Origin: Chelatococcus asaccharovorans
GTDB lineage: Bacteria; Pseudomonadota; Alphaproteobacteria; Rhizobiales; Beijerinckiaceae
Assembly: GCF_003201475.1 (NCBI RefSeq)
Contig: NZ_QJJK01000006.1
Location: forward strand, 124,001-188,000
Direction: 5' to 3'
Length of the DNA: 64,000 nt
Shown: positions 16,471-26,943 of the stretch, piece after piece
How positions within the stretch are numbered: position 1 is the first letter of the stretch
Layout of the letters: each line of letters opens with the position of its first letter
Position numbers and translations under genes: made by a program
The notes under the pieces: model-generated
Told to the model about the DNA's origin: nothing
What the model saw: only the letters and a program-made list of their open reading frames with translations
The model's database searches: none

Positions 16471-16917
16471 CTAGTCGACTGTGCGTGCGGCGAGCCAGGA
16501 GATCACGAAATAGGTCGCGACGAGCGTGACCATGGCGGCGACGGTCACGAAACCGTGACCAATGATATGGGGAAAGAAGATCGCCAGAATCAGATCACTC
16601 ATCACGGCGAGCAGCCACATCACGCCGCCCCAGGTGCTCGTCAGCCACAGGCCGACGGCCGCGACGAGATCGATGATCGCGAAATAGATCGTGGTCGCCT
16701 GATAGGACATCGGTCTGCCCTCGAAGGGCGCGTCGCCGGGAAACACACCAAGCAGGATGGCCCAGTGCCCGATCCCCGTCACCAGCCAGACCACCGCCAT
16801 CGCCCGCAGGAACCAGACCAGCACCACGTCCCATTGCAAGCCCGCGGCTTCATCGCTCGTCAGGGCGTCGGCGAAGCCCTGCTGCGCTTCCGATCGGTCA
16901 TCTCGTGCCCGTACCAT
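16471..16917 (-). CDS. DUF6163-like inner-membrane protein
   Basis: 148 residues with four hydrophobic helices (about 35-52, 70-92, 97-112 and 118-140). The order DUF6163 protein, LdtR and hemB is recurrent in Hyphomicrobiales, and the sequence pattern (WDVVLVWFLRAMAVVWLVTG, YFAIIDLVAAVGLW) fits that family. Function is unknown. It is transcribed toward ldtR and divergently from hemB, so it may share an operon with ldtR (about 190 bases apart). Confidence 0.7.
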   Translation of the reverse strand: MVRARDDRSEAQQGFADALTSDEAAGLQWDVVLVWFLRAMAVVWLVTGIGHWAILLGVFPGDAPFEGRPMSYQATTIYFAIIDLVAAVGLWLTSTWGGVMWLLAVMSDLILAIFFPHIIGHGFVTVAAMVTLVATYFVISWLAARTVD

Positions 16918-17267
16918 CGCTTCTTCTCACCCATCGTCATCGTGTGCGCAAGCCGTCCCCTGGGAGCGAATCCCCTCCACACGCCGCATCCGGTATAGAC
17001 GAAATGCGGCTGGTGCCTGTCCATTATGGCCAGGATTTCCGCGGAAATGCCGGGCCGCGGCCCTGTCAGTCCACGTCGCAACTGTCGCAACCAAAGTCCC
17101 GATCCTGGCCCGAGACTGCGAAAGACTGGCTGGACGGTGGTGCGCCGTCAATCGCAAGACCGCATCCCCTGCGACGTCATGGCCGGCAAGATCACCCGTC
17201 CGGCATTTCGATATCCATGCCGAGATGCTAAGCGAGAGAGTGTCACTTCAAGGCTGGACCGGATCCG
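16918..17267. other. Divergent intergenic region upstream of hemB
   Basis: About 350 bases with no convincing gene. It should contain the promoters of hemB and of the DUF6163-like gene. No Irr/RirA or other known box could be recognised with confidence. Confidence 0.4.
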
Positions 17268-18410
<1,143 letters not shown>

Positions 18411-18533
18411 CGAAGCGTCCTGGAAGGACCAGCCGGCCGCGACGATGGCCGGCCCCGCGTAAACCAGACGACCTGTGCCGTTCACAAGCCTGCCCGCCTC
18501 AGCAAGGCATTCACTCGCACCATTGGCCCGCTC

Positions 18534-19886
18534 ATGCGCCGCCTTGTCGTCCTGTTCCTGATCGGCTTCAGCGTCATGGCGATGGCGGCCTGTACCAGGC
18601 TGGTGGATGCCGACCAGGAAAGGGTCTGTCGCGCCGTCCTGCCGGCGATCAATCTGGACAGCGAAATCGTCGATATCGCCGCGCCCCTGTCCGGCCCCCT
18701 GCCCAACAGCCTGCGTATCGACTACACCGTCAAGGATCCGTCCGGGCGATTGCGAGGGCGCGTGCTGCTCTGCCGCTTCGCGGGCACGGGCCTTGCCATC
18801 GACAAGGCGCTGCTGGTGGGCATCGCCACCGAGCGTGGACCTGTCGCCGATGCCAATTTCTATTTTCTGAAGCGCTTCTACCTCGACGCCCCCGACGGAG
18901 GACAGGGCGAGGTCACAGTGGCAGAGCCGCCCCCCCAGCTGTCGCGAACCGTCGGCATCGGGCTCCAGCAGGCGGTCTCAGCGCTGCCTTTGCTCGCCAT
19001 CTACGGCCTGATCGCGGCAACCTATGCCCTGATCTTCGGCTTGATCGGCCGCATCAACCTCGCTTTCGGGCAATTTGCCGTTCTCGGCGGAACGGCAACG
19101 GCTCTTGGCGTCGCCATCGCGCTCGCCGGTGGTGTCTATTCGCCCTTCGTCGGCATCGGAATTGGCCTGGCATTCGCGCTCGCCACGTCCGGCCTGCACG
19201 GCGTGGTGCTCGGCCGCATGGCCATCGCCCCGCTTCGCAAGGCCAGCAGCCAACGGGTTCTCATTGCCAGCCTCGGACTATCGATCGCAATGGCGGAGTA
19301 CCTGCGCCTCACCCAGGGCAGCTACGCCCAATGGTTGCCCCCCGTCTGGAACAACCCCCTGCCGCTTGCCCAGGCCGATGGCTTTGCGGTGACGATGACC
19401 CCCATCAACCTTGCCATCAGTGTGATTGGCTTTGGCGTCGCGATCACCCTCATCATGGCCATGCGCCTGACCGGCTTCGGCCGGGCGTGGCGCGCCTATG
19501 CCGACGACCCGGGCGCCGCCGCGCTATGCGGCATCGATGGTGGCCGACTGTTCGACAGGACATTCCTCACGGCCTGCATGCTGGCAGGTTTTGCCGGCTT
19601 CATCATGGCGATCTACTACGGCAACGTGGGCTATACGACCGGCATGTCGCTCGGCCTCAAGGCGCTGATCGCTGCCGTGCTCGGCGGTATCGGTTCTGTC
19701 GGCGGCGCGTTTCTCGGCGGCCTGATCGTCGGTGCGGCCGAGGTTCTCTGGTCGGCAACCATGCCGATCGAAACACGCGATATCGCGATCTATGCCCTCC
19801 TTGTCCTGATCCTGATCATTCGCCCGCAGGGCCTGTTCGGAACGGATCCACTTACGACGCTCGGCGAAAGATCAACAAAAACATGA
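18534..19886 (+). CDS. LivH-type branched-chain amino-acid ABC permease with a lipoprotein-like N-terminal domain
   Basis: 450 residues. Residues 1-19 form a signal peptide with a lipobox-like MAMAAC; residues 20-125 have the alternating pattern of a small soluble domain. From about residue 140 a complete LivH permease follows: YGLIAATYALIFGLIGRINLAFGQFAVLGG, IASLGLSIAMAEYLRL, RLTGFGRAWRAYADDPGAAALCGID (the EAA-like loop), and GGIGSVGGAFLGGLIVGAAE. LivH members normally lack such a head and sit with LivM, LivG and LivF. No partner genes are visible nearby, so it must use subunits encoded elsewhere or act in another way. It follows hemB by 120 bases on the same strand. Confidence 0.8.
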   Translation: MRRLVVLFLIGFSVMAMAACTRLVDADQERVCRAVLPAINLDSEIVDIAAPLSGPLPNSLRIDYTVKDPSGRLRGRVLLCRFAGTGLAIDKALLVGIATERGPVADANFYFLKRFYLDAPDGGQGEVTVAEPPPQLSRTVGIGLQQAVSALPLLAIYGLIAATYALIFGLIGRINLAFGQFAVLGGTATALGVAIALAGGVYSPFVGIGIGLAFALATSGLHGVVLGRMAIAPLRKASSQRVLIASLGLSIAMAEYLRLTQGSYAQWLPPVWNNPLPLAQADGFAVTMTPINLAISVIGFGVAITLIMAMRLTGFGRAWRAYADDPGAAALCGIDGGRLFDRTFLTACMLAGFAGFIMAIYYGNVGYTTGMSLGLKALIAAVLGGIGSVGGAFLGGLIVGAAEVLWSATMPIETRDIAIYALLVLILIIRPQGLFGTDPLTTLGERSTKT

Positions 19887-19976
19887 GGCCCTCGTTTCAA
19901 TATTCTGAAAAATAATAAAAATATCGAATTTCGCGGATAGCAGCAACTCGCCGCAGATGCACAAGGGAATTTATGC

Positions 19977-20080
19977 TAGAGCATTTTCGAGCGAAGTGGA
20001 CACCGGTTCGCGTGAAGAAAATGCGCTGAAACAAAGACATGGAGCATTTTCGCGATTCGGAGAAACGCGAAAATGCTCTA
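19977..20080 (+). repeat. Dispersed repeat family B, copy 1
   Basis: 104 bases bounded by the perfect inverted ends TAGAGCATTTTCG and CGAAAATGCTCTA. An inner hairpin lies at the right end. It sits between the LivH-like gene and the threonine dehydratase gene. Copy 2 (22826) is inverted relative to it. Confidence 0.88.
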
Positions 20081-20127
20081 AGCGGAGAAACCCCAGCAAG
20101 CCGATAGAGTCCCGTGGAGAGGTGGCC

Positions 20128-21378
20128 GTGCCGACAACAACCGATGTGATCCTGACCCTTGCCGACATCGAAAGGGCAGCCGGCATCCTGGGCAATGCCG
20201 TTGTCCGGTCGCCGCTTCTTCCCTCGCCCTCGCTGAGTGCGCTGACCGGCGCGGACGTCTACGTCAAATACGAGAACATGCAGGCCACCGGCTCGTTCAA
20301 GGAGCGGGGCGCCCTCGTCAAGCTTTCGAGCCTCACCCCGGCGGAGCGCCGGCGCGGCGTCATCGCCATGTCGGCCGGCAACCACGCGCAGGCTGTCGCC
20401 TATCACGCCAAGCGGCTCGGCATTCCGGCAACGATCGTCATGCCCGAGGCCACGCCGCTCGTGAAGATCGAGAATACCCGCGCCCATGGCGCGCATGTGG
20501 TGCTGGACGGCGAGACCCTGACCGAATCCGCCGTCCGGGCGGAGACCATCGCCATCGCCGAGAATCTGGTGTTCATCCACCCCTATGACGACAAGGCCAT
20601 CATGGCCGGCCAGGGGACCGTCGGCCTTGAAATCCTGACCGACAACGCCGATCTCGATGTGCTCGTCATTCCGATCGGCGGCGGCGGCCTGTTCGCCGGC
20701 ATCGCCACCGCCGCCAAGGCCCTCAAGCCGGAGATCGAGCTCATCGGCGTGGAGGCGGCTCTTTATCCCTCCTTCTCCAACGCGTTGACCGGACGCGATG
20801 CGCCGATCGGCGGCCCGACCATCGCCGAGGGCATCGCCGTGAAGAACGTCGGCAAGCTGACCTTGCCCGTGGTGCGCCAGCTCGCCAGCGATGTGGTCGT
20901 GGTCGACGAGACCGCGCTGGAGAGTGCCGTCAACGCTTATGCCACGCTCCAGCGCAGCATGGCGGAGGGCGCGGGCGCGGCCGCGCTTGCCGCCCTCATC
21001 GCCTATCCCGAGCGCTTCCGGGGGCGCAAGGTCGGGCTCGTCCTGAGCGGCGGCAATATCGACGCGCGGCTCCTGGCCTCGGTGATGGTGCGGGCCCTGG
21101 AACGGGCGGACCGCATCGTCTCCTTCCGGGTGATCACCAATGACGGGCCGGGGCTGCTCGGGCGCATCGCCAGCCGGCTCGGCGAACTCGGCGCCAATAT
21201 CCTCGAAGTTTCACACGGTCGGCTGTTCCTCGATGTGCCGGCGAAGGGCGTATCCATCGATCTCACCATTGAGACCCGGGATGCCGAGCATTCGCGCCGC
21301 ATTCTGAACGCCCTGGCGGAGGATGGCCTCGCCCCCACGCGCGTCGATGCCAGAAGTCGGGCCGAACAGGGCCATTGA
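20128..21378 (+). CDS. ilvA: Threonine ammonia-lyase (threonine dehydratase) with ACT domain
   Basis: 416 residues. A PLP enzyme that deaminates threonine to 2-oxobutanoate. It has the PLP-lysine motif TGSFKERGA (K about 58), SAGNHAQAVAYHA, the phosphate-binding PIGGGGLFAG, and VGLVLSGGNID. An ACT-type regulatory domain occupies about residues 330-405 (FRVITNDGPGLLGRIASRLGELGANILEVSHGR). The GTG at 20128 is taken as start because GGAG lies eight bases before it; the frame remains open upstream through the family B repeat, which is not coding. This single-ACT form occurs in both biosynthetic and catabolic enzymes, so pathway direction is uncertain. Confidence 0.9.
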   Translation: MPTTTDVILTLADIERAAGILGNAVVRSPLLPSPSLSALTGADVYVKYENMQATGSFKERGALVKLSSLTPAERRRGVIAMSAGNHAQAVAYHAKRLGIPATIVMPEATPLVKIENTRAHGAHVVLDGETLTESAVRAETIAIAENLVFIHPYDDKAIMAGQGTVGLEILTDNADLDVLVIPIGGGGLFAGIATAAKALKPEIELIGVEAALYPSFSNALTGRDAPIGGPTIAEGIAVKNVGKLTLPVVRQLASDVVVVDETALESAVNAYATLQRSMAEGAGAAALAALIAYPERFRGRKVGLVLSGGNIDARLLASVMVRALERADRIVSFRVITNDGPGLLGRIASRLGELGANILEVSHGRLFLDVPAKGVSIDLTIETRDAEHSRRILNALAEDGLAPTRVDARSRAEQGH

Positions 21379-21446
21379 GACCGGCGACGGAACATCCGGT
21401 TCGTATTATCATTCAACAAGCGTGGGAGTCGTACGGGAGTGAACAC

Positions 21447-21917
21447 GTGAGCCAATTGCCGCCCCACCAGGCGCCCCAGCCGATGACGACGATCGACGAC
21501 TATGCCGCGATCCGCGGGGTCATCACGCCCCGCTTCTTCGCCTATCTGATCGACCTCGTGGTGATCGCGCTGCTGATGCTCGTGCTGTTCATGGTGGTGG
21601 CCGTGCTGGGCGCCATTACCTTCGGCCTTGCGTGGTTCCTGTTTCCATTGGTCGGCGCCTGCACGGGCATCCTTTACAGCGCCGTGACCGTCAGCGGTGA
21701 ACGCCAGTCGACCATCGGCATGCGCCTCATGGGCCTGAAGGTCATCGGTCCCTATGGCCGGCCTGATTTCATAACGGCGGCGATCCACGCCCTGTTCTTT
21801 TACGTCGCTGCCAGCACCGGCTTTTTGCTCGCCATCGATATCATCACGGGCTTCCTGCGGAGCGACCGGCGCATGTTGCACGATGTCCTCGCCCAACTCG
21901 CCGTGATCCGCGATTGA
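21447..21917 (+). CDS. RDD-domain membrane protein
   Basis: 156 residues with three or four membrane helices. It has the RDD signature: RFFAYLIDLVVIALLML (R, D, D positions), TIGMRLMGLKVIG and SDRRMLHDVLAQLAVI at the end. The family has unknown or transport-related functions. The GTG at 21447 is preferred (GGGAG seven bases before it) over an in-frame ATG overlapping the end of ilvA. bpt follows after about 100 bases, as in many Hyphomicrobiales. Confidence 0.9.
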   Translation: MSQLPPHQAPQPMTTIDDYAAIRGVITPRFFAYLIDLVVIALLMLVLFMVVAVLGAITFGLAWFLFPLVGACTGILYSAVTVSGERQSTIGMRLMGLKVIGPYGRPDFITAAIHALFFYVAASTGFLLAIDIITGFLRSDRRMLHDVLAQLAVIRD

Positions 21918-22022
21918 GCCGCGCCGGTCCTGCGGCGCGTATTGCATATTTGAGAGCCGTCAGCTCGGTGCTATCGTGATGACGGTGAAAGGATCACACC
22001 GAGTGAAAGAGCGGGCGCCAGC

Positions 22023-22769
22023 GTGACGACACAGCCGCGCGATACTCCGCAGTTTTACCTCACCGCTCCGTCGGCCTGCCCGTATCTGCCTGGCCGCGAG
22101 GAACGCAAGGTGTTTACGCATCTTGTGGGAAAGCGCGCGGCAGAGATCAACGATATCCTGACCCAAGGCGGCTTCAGACGCTCCCAGACGATCGCCTATC
22201 GCCCGGCCTGCGAGACCTGCCGGGCCTGCATATCCGTGCGCATCGTTGTCGACGAATTCTCGCCGTCGCGCAGTTTCCGGCGCATCCTCGCCGCCAATTC
22301 CGACCTCACGACCGAGGTGCGGAGCGCAACACCGACATCCGAGCAATATAGCCTTTTCCGTCAGTATCTCGACACGCGCCACGCGGACGGCGGCATGGCC
22401 GACATGACCGTGCTCGACTATGCCATGATGGTCGAGGACAGCCACGTCACGACGCGCCTGATCGAATACAGGAAGCCGGGAACAGGTCCCTATCTGGATC
22501 GCGCGAACCCGGGCGAGCTCATGGGCGTCGCCTTGACCGACATCCTCGCCGACGGGCTGTCGATGGTCTATTCCTTCTACGCCCCGGAGGAAGGCAGCCG
22601 CAGCCTCGGCAGCTATATCATTCTGGACCATATCGCCAAGGCCCGCGAATTCGGGCTGCCTTATGTCTATCTCGGCTATTGGGTCGAGGGCTCGCGAAAG
22701 ATGCACTATAAGACGCGCTTTCGCCCTCAGGAGCGGCTGCTGCCGCACGGCTGGTCGCGCGTCGATTAG
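22023..22769 (+). CDS. bpt: Aspartate/glutamate leucyltransferase
   Basis: 248 residues. Transfers leucine from Leu-tRNA to N-terminal Asp or Glu of proteins, making them N-degron substrates for ClpS-ClpAP. Family motifs: [16 protein letters not shown], the Cys-rich [35 protein letters not shown], and [26 protein letters not shown]. The start is a GTG directly after an AGC. It lies downstream of the RDD gene on the same strand and before a dense cluster of repeats. Confidence 0.94.
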   Translation: MTTQPRDTPQFYLTAPSACPYLPGREERKVFTHLVGKRAAEINDILTQGGFRRSQTIAYRPACETCRACISVRIVVDEFSPSRSFRRILAANSDLTTEVRSATPTSEQYSLFRQYLDTRHADGGMADMTVLDYAMMVEDSHVTTRLIEYRKPGTGPYLDRANPGELMGVALTDILADGLSMVYSFYAPEEGSRSLGSYIILDHIAKAREFGLPYVYLGYWVEGSRKMHYKTRFRPQERLLPHGWSRVD

Positions 22770-22780
22770 AAAACCTCATA

Positions 22781-22820
22781 ATATCCAGGAACCTACCTGA
22801 ATATCCAGGAACCTACCTGA
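22781..22820 (+). repeat. 20-bp perfect tandem duplication
   Basis: ATATCCAGGAACCTACCTGA occurs twice in direct succession right after the bpt stop codon, next to repeat B copy 2 and A copy 3. Confidence 0.95.
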
Positions 22821-22825
22821 GATAT

Positions 22826-22930
22826 CTGGAGCATATTCGGTGAACTCCGGTTCACCGAATATGCTCCAGGCCTTTGTTTTTACGCATTGTCTTCACGCGA
22901 ACCGGTGTCCACTTCGCTCGAAAATGCTCA
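22826..22930 (-). repeat. Dispersed repeat family B, copy 2
   Basis: Inverted relative to the copy at 19977 and nearly identical over the TCTTCACGCGAACCGGTGTC-type core. The hairpin at its left end has different but mutually complementary arms (GCATATTCGGTGAAC with GTTCACCGAATATGC). Confidence 0.88.
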
Positions 22931-23036
22931 AGAGCAAGTCCGTCTGTTGCGGACTTGGCGGCACTCAGAAATTAACTAGCAAATTCAACAGCTTGGATGA
23001 TTATCAGACGATTCCATCGAAGCCGGATTTGCTCTA
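22931..23036 (+). repeat. Dispersed repeat family A, copy 3
   Basis: AGAGCAAGTCCG at the left and CGGATTTGCTCT at the right form 12-base ends that are inverted repeats with one mismatch. It directly abuts family B copy 2, and its last bases provide the stop codon of the merR-type gene. Confidence 0.88.
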
Positions 23037-23771
23037 ACGCTCGCCCTCATCATCGACGACACCACGCGCGATGGCGATCAAGCGACGGCATTCGCGCAGA
23101 TCATCGAGAACCATGCTCAGACGCGTGAGAGAGGCCTCATCGAGGCCGCTGCGCTCCATGGCTGCGAAAGCCTCGCTGGATCGCGGGTCATCCGCGTCAT
23201 TCAGCGTGGCCTCCTGCCGCTCACGCACGTCGCGGGGCGTATCCGGGCCGCGCAGAGCCTCATGGTTCTGGTGACGCAGCTGATAGGTGCGCGGGCCGGC
23301 CTGGGTCGCGCCGAGCAGGTCATCATCGGCGAGCGGCATCGTTGGCGTATTCTGCCATGCCGCCTCAAGATTCTGGCGGCCGTCGTGGTGGCCATGCGCA
23401 TCCGGGGGGACGCGATCATCGCGAGCCTCGTCGGTCTCAGCAGCCTCTTCGAAATCATCGATGAACCGCTGACCGGCACCGAGCGATGAAAGCTGCTGTG
23501 GCTCCTGCCACACCTGCTGGACGAAGCGCACGCCCTCCTGCTTCAAGATGCGCTGGACGCCCTTGATCGTATAACCTTCGCCGTAAAGAAGATGGCGTAT
23601 GCCGCGGAGAAGCTCGACATCATCAGGGCGATAATAGCGCCGCCCGCCGCCTCGCTTGAGCGGCTTGATCTGTGTGAACCGTGTTTCCCAAAATCGCAGG
23701 ACGTGCTGCGGAACGTCGAGTTCTTCCCCGACTTCGCTGATGGTGCGAAAGGCGTCTGGGCCTTTGTCCAC
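23034..23771 (-). CDS. MerR-family regulator
   Basis: 245 residues. A MerR winged helix fills residues 8-80: [66 protein letters not shown]. The rest is low-complexity, polar and His/Asp-rich, ending in a helix ([18 protein letters not shown]). It is the MerR gene that conserved alphaproteobacterial order places beside ihfA; its targets are not known. The TAG stop lies within the terminal bases of repeat A copy 3. Confidence 0.92.
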   Translation of the reverse strand: MDKGPDAFRTISEVGEELDVPQHVLRFWETRFTQIKPLKRGGGRRYYRPDDVELLRGIRHLLYGEGYTIKGVQRILKQEGVRFVQQVWQEPQQLSSLGAGQRFIDDFEEAAETDEARDDRVPPDAHGHHDGRQNLEAAWQNTPTMPLADDDLLGATQAGPRTYQLRHQNHEALRGPDTPRDVRERQEATLNDADDPRSSEAFAAMERSGLDEASLTRLSMVLDDLRECRRLIAIARGVVDDEGER

Positions 23772-24190
23772 CGTCCACTCCTCCGTGTACTTGTTCTCGG
23801 TCCCGCCGGTTGCAGCCCTTCAAGCGGCCTGAAATCGTCCCCCCGCGCACCAACAACCTTTGCCCAGCCGGACCCGACCCACGATCAACGCCGACTCAGA
23901 CGACGCGATCTCTCAAAGATAAGACGCGATGACGCTCGCATGCAAAATCTAATGACGAAACTGATGAAATCCTGGGCCTCGCGCCCAAGCGGACTGTGCA
24001 AGAGGACCGTGGATGCCTGCTTTCGCCAACTGTCCGTTTCGGCAGCACAGGCCACCTGCTCCACGACCGGAACGGCATCCTGTCGCTTCCGCCCTGCGAG
24101 ACCGATGCCGGAACAGGCGCAAGGACAGGCGCAAGAACCGACGCGAAGACCCTATCGAAGGGCCGCAAGGCCGGAAGGCCCCTTGGCCTG
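23772..24190. other. Intergenic region between ihfA and the MerR gene
   Basis: About 420 bases without a supportable gene. Short direct repeats around GGAACAGGCGCAAGGACAGG are present near 24110-24135, and GGCC-rich inverted sequences near 24160-24185 may help terminate ihfA transcription, but no T-run is present. No tRNA was found here. Confidence 0.4.
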
Positions 24191-24502
24191 TCAGGCCTCG
24201 TCCTCGACCTCGATGCCATTGATCCGGGCGCGCAGCACGTTCGACGGTTTGAAGACCATCACACGCCGCGGATCAATCGGCACCTCGATGCCGGTCTTGG
24301 GATTGCGCCCGACCCGCTCGCCCTTGTCGCGCACGATGAAGGAGCCGAAGGACGAGAGCTTCACGGTCTCGCCCCGCGCCAGGCAATCACACATTTCGCT
24401 GAGGACGAGCTCGACGAGCGCAGCGGATTCAGTCCGGGACAACCCGACCTTCTGATAGACCACCTCGCAGAGGTCCGCGCGCGTTACCGTCCGACCTGCC
24501 AT
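24191..24502 (-). CDS. ihfA: Integration host factor, alpha subunit
   Basis: 103 residues, standard length. DNA-bending nucleoid protein that acts with Ihf[51 protein letters not shown] and the beta-arm [19 protein letters not shown] are characteristic. The ATG at 24502 ([11 protein letters not shown]) gives the usual start; a further ATG five codons upstream is possible. It lies between fabH and the MerR gene in conserved order. Confidence 0.97.
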   Translation of the reverse strand: MAGRTVTRADLCEVVYQKVGLSRTESAALVELVLSEMCDCLARGETVKLSSFGSFIVRDKGERVGRNPKTGIEVPIDPRRVMVFKPSNVLRARINGIEVEDEA

Positions 24503-24675
24503 GGCACCCTCTTGCAAGCAACCTTTAACAACAGAAGCATCTCACTGAATTACAACGATATTCAGTCGCGACGGGCTGGTCAATCGCAGAGGCATCCGTT
24601 CCACGACATATATTCGTCCGAATTCGCGAAAGCCAGACTGATCCAAGCCCTCGGGCAGAGCCCGCGCCGCTGTCT

Positions 24676-25653
24676 TCACCAGCGGACGAGCGCGCTACCC
24701 CAGGTAAAGCCACCGCCCATGGCTTCGAGAAGCACCAGATCCCCGCGCTTGATGCGCCCATCGGCCCGCGCCACGGCGAGCGCCAGGGGGATAGACGCTG
24801 CGGAGGTGTTGCCATGGCGATCGACGGTGATGACGACCTTCTCGGGTGCGATGCCGAGTTTCTGGGCACTGGCATCGATGATACGTTTATTGGCCTGGTG
24901 GGGCACGAACCAGTCTATATCCTGGGCAGTGAAGCCTGTGGCGCGGAAGGCGTCCTCGATGACGTCGGTGATCATGCCAACCGCATGGCGGAAGACCTCA
25001 CGTCCCTCCATCCTCAGATGCCCCACGGTACGGGTCGAGCCGGGTCCCCCGTCCACGAACAGCTTTTGACGGTGCCGACCGTCGGAGCGCAAATGTGTGG
25101 TCAGGATACCCCGATCGTGGGTGGTTCCCGACGCTTCCCGCGCCTCCAGCACGACGGCCCCCGCTCCGTCACCGAAAAGCACGCAGGTCGTGCGGTCACT
25201 CCAGTCGAGCAGGCGCGAGAAGGTTTCGGCGCCGATGACGAGGGCACGGCGATGCGAGCCCGACGTCAGGAATTTGTCGGCCGTGGCCAGCGCGAAGACA
25301 AAACCCGAGCAGACCGCCTGAAGATCGAAGGCGACACCATGGGTGATGCCAAGCTCCGCCTGCACCTGCGTTGCCGTCGCCGGAAAGGTGAAGTCGGGCG
25401 TGGACGTCGCGCAGATGATGAGATCGATATCATCGGCGGCGAGACCCGCGTCGGCGAGTGCCGCCTGCGCGGCGCGCACGGCGAGCATCGACGTGGTTTC
25501 ACCGTCCGCCGCGATATGACGGGCGCGAATGCCGGTGCGCTGCACGATCCATTCGTCGGAGGTCTCAACCAGGCCGGCGATGTCATTATTGGTCAGAATG
25601 CGTTCAGGCAGATAAGCCCCGTCGCCGCAGACGACTGATCTCAGCCGAGACAC
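24676..25653 (-). CDS. fabH: Beta-ketoacyl-ACP synthase III
   Basis: 325 residues. Starts fatty-acid synthesis by condensing acetyl-CoA with malonyl-ACP. The catalytic Cys ([11 protein letters not shown]), His ([11 protein letters not shown]) and Asn ([14 protein letters not shown]) are all present, as is TGIRARHIA and the terminal [13 protein letters not shown]. It begins with GTG, preceded at about nine bases by GAGGAG. plsX lies 75 bases upstream and ihfA follows. Confidence 0.97.
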   Translation of the reverse strand: MSRLRSVVCGDGAYLPERILTNNDIAGLVETSDEWIVQRTGIRARHIAADGETTSMLAVRAAQAALADAGLAADDIDLIICATSTPDFTFPATATQVQAELGITHGVAFDLQAVCSGFVFALATADKFLTSGSHRRALVIGAETFSRLLDWSDRTTCVLFGDGAGAVVLEAREASGTTHDRGILTTHLRSDGRHRQKLFVDGGPGSTRTVGHLRMEGREVFRHAVGMITDVIEDAFRATGFTAQDIDWFVPHQANKRIIDASAQKLGIAPEKVVITVDRHGNTSAASIPLALAVARADGRIKRGDLVLLEAMGGGFTWGSALVRW

Positions 25654-25728
25654 TTGTTTGCTCCTCAGTCCCTCGCCCGCCGTTTCGTGTGGCAGCAGGC
25701 CGCTCGTTGTCCGGTGCGCATCCGCGTC

Positions 25729-26769
25729 TCAGGCGTCGACGGCCGGCTCGAGCTGCAATTTCTCCAACATGGCGCGGATCTGATGGACCAAATCATGCCG
25801 AGCCATGTCATAGGCGAGTTCCACGGCGCTGGCAAAGCCGAGTGCGTCCGTACCGCCATGGCTCTTGATCACACTGCCCTGCAAGCCGAGGAAGATGCCG
25901 CCATTCGAGCGCCGCGGGTCAAGGGTTCTCCGGAGCGAATCGAAGGCCCCTTTGGCGAAGAGATAGCCGATACGCGACATCAAAGTCCGGCCCATCGCAT
26001 TTTTGAGGAACGTGGCGATCTGGGTCGCCGTCCCCTCGGCCGTCTTGAGCGCGATATTGCCGGAAAACCCCTCGGTGACGACGACATCGACGCTGCCCCG
26101 GCCGATATCGCTGCCCTCGACGAAGCCCTTGTATTCGATCTGCGGCAGGTTGGCCTCCCGCAGGATCCGGCTCGCATCCTTGATCGCATCGAGCCCTTTG
26201 ATTTCCTCGACGCCGACATTGAGCAACCCGACTGTAGGGCGCTCGATATCAAAGATGACATTGGCGAGCGTCGCGCCCATGACCGCGAGCTCGACGAGAT
26301 GGCGGGCATCGGCACCGATTGTCGCGCCGACATCGAGCACGATGCTTTCTCCCCGAAGGGTCGGCCAGATTGCGGCAATCGCAGGTCGTTCGACCTGGGC
26401 GAGCGTCTTCAGGCAGAATGTGGCCATCGCCATGAGCGCGCCGGTGTTGCCCGCCGAGACGGCGACATCCGCCTCCCCTTTCTTGACCGCCTCGATGGCA
26501 AGCCACATGGAAGACTTGTAGCGGCCGGCCCTGAGGGCCTGGCTCGGCTTGTCATCCATGCGCACGGCAATTTCGGCGTGGCGGAATTCGCAGGCCCTGG
26601 CAAGCGCGGGGTGCTGGTCAATGAGCGGCCGGACCTGCGGCTCGTCACCATAAATGATGAACCGGATATCCGGCCGCCGCTCGAGAGCTTTGGCCGCTCC
26701 GGGAATGACGACGGCAGGCCCGTGATCGCCGCCCATGGCGTCGAGAGCGATCCTAATCGGTGAGGACAT
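25729..26769 (-). CDS. plsX: Phosphate acyltransferase PlsX
   Basis: 346 residues. Makes acyl-phosphate from acyl-ACP for phospholipid synthesis. The [21 protein letters not shown] start, [52 protein letters not shown] and [12 protein letters not shown] are diagnostic. It is coupled to fabH as in most bacteria. Confidence 0.97.
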   Translation of the reverse strand: MSSPIRIALDAMGGDHGPAVVIPGAAKALERRPDIRFIIYGDEPQVRPLIDQHPALARACEFRHAEIAVRMDDKPSQALRAGRYKSSMWLAIEAVKKGEADVAVSAGNTGALMAMATFCLKTLAQVERPAIAAIWPTLRGESIVLDVGATIGADARHLVELAVMGATLANVIFDIERPTVGLLNVGVEEIKGLDAIKDASRILREANLPQIEYKGFVEGSDIGRGSVDVVVTEGFSGNIALKTAEGTATQIATFLKNAMGRTLMSRIGYLFAKGAFDSLRRTLDPRRSNGGIFLGLQGSVIKSHGGTDALGFASAVELAYDMARHDLVHQIRAMLEKLQLEPAVDA

Positions 26770-26943
26770 GATGCCTATGTTGATCTCCGCAACGCCGAGG
26801 GCCGCAATCGACGCGCGGCGGACAATAGCGCCTCGTCATACGCTCGCAACCTGTATTTCGCGTAGGCGCCAGTCATGGTTGAGTCGAAAAACGGTAACGA
26901 CACCAGCCAAATTGATCGAGTGATGAAAAAATCAGCGCGAATG

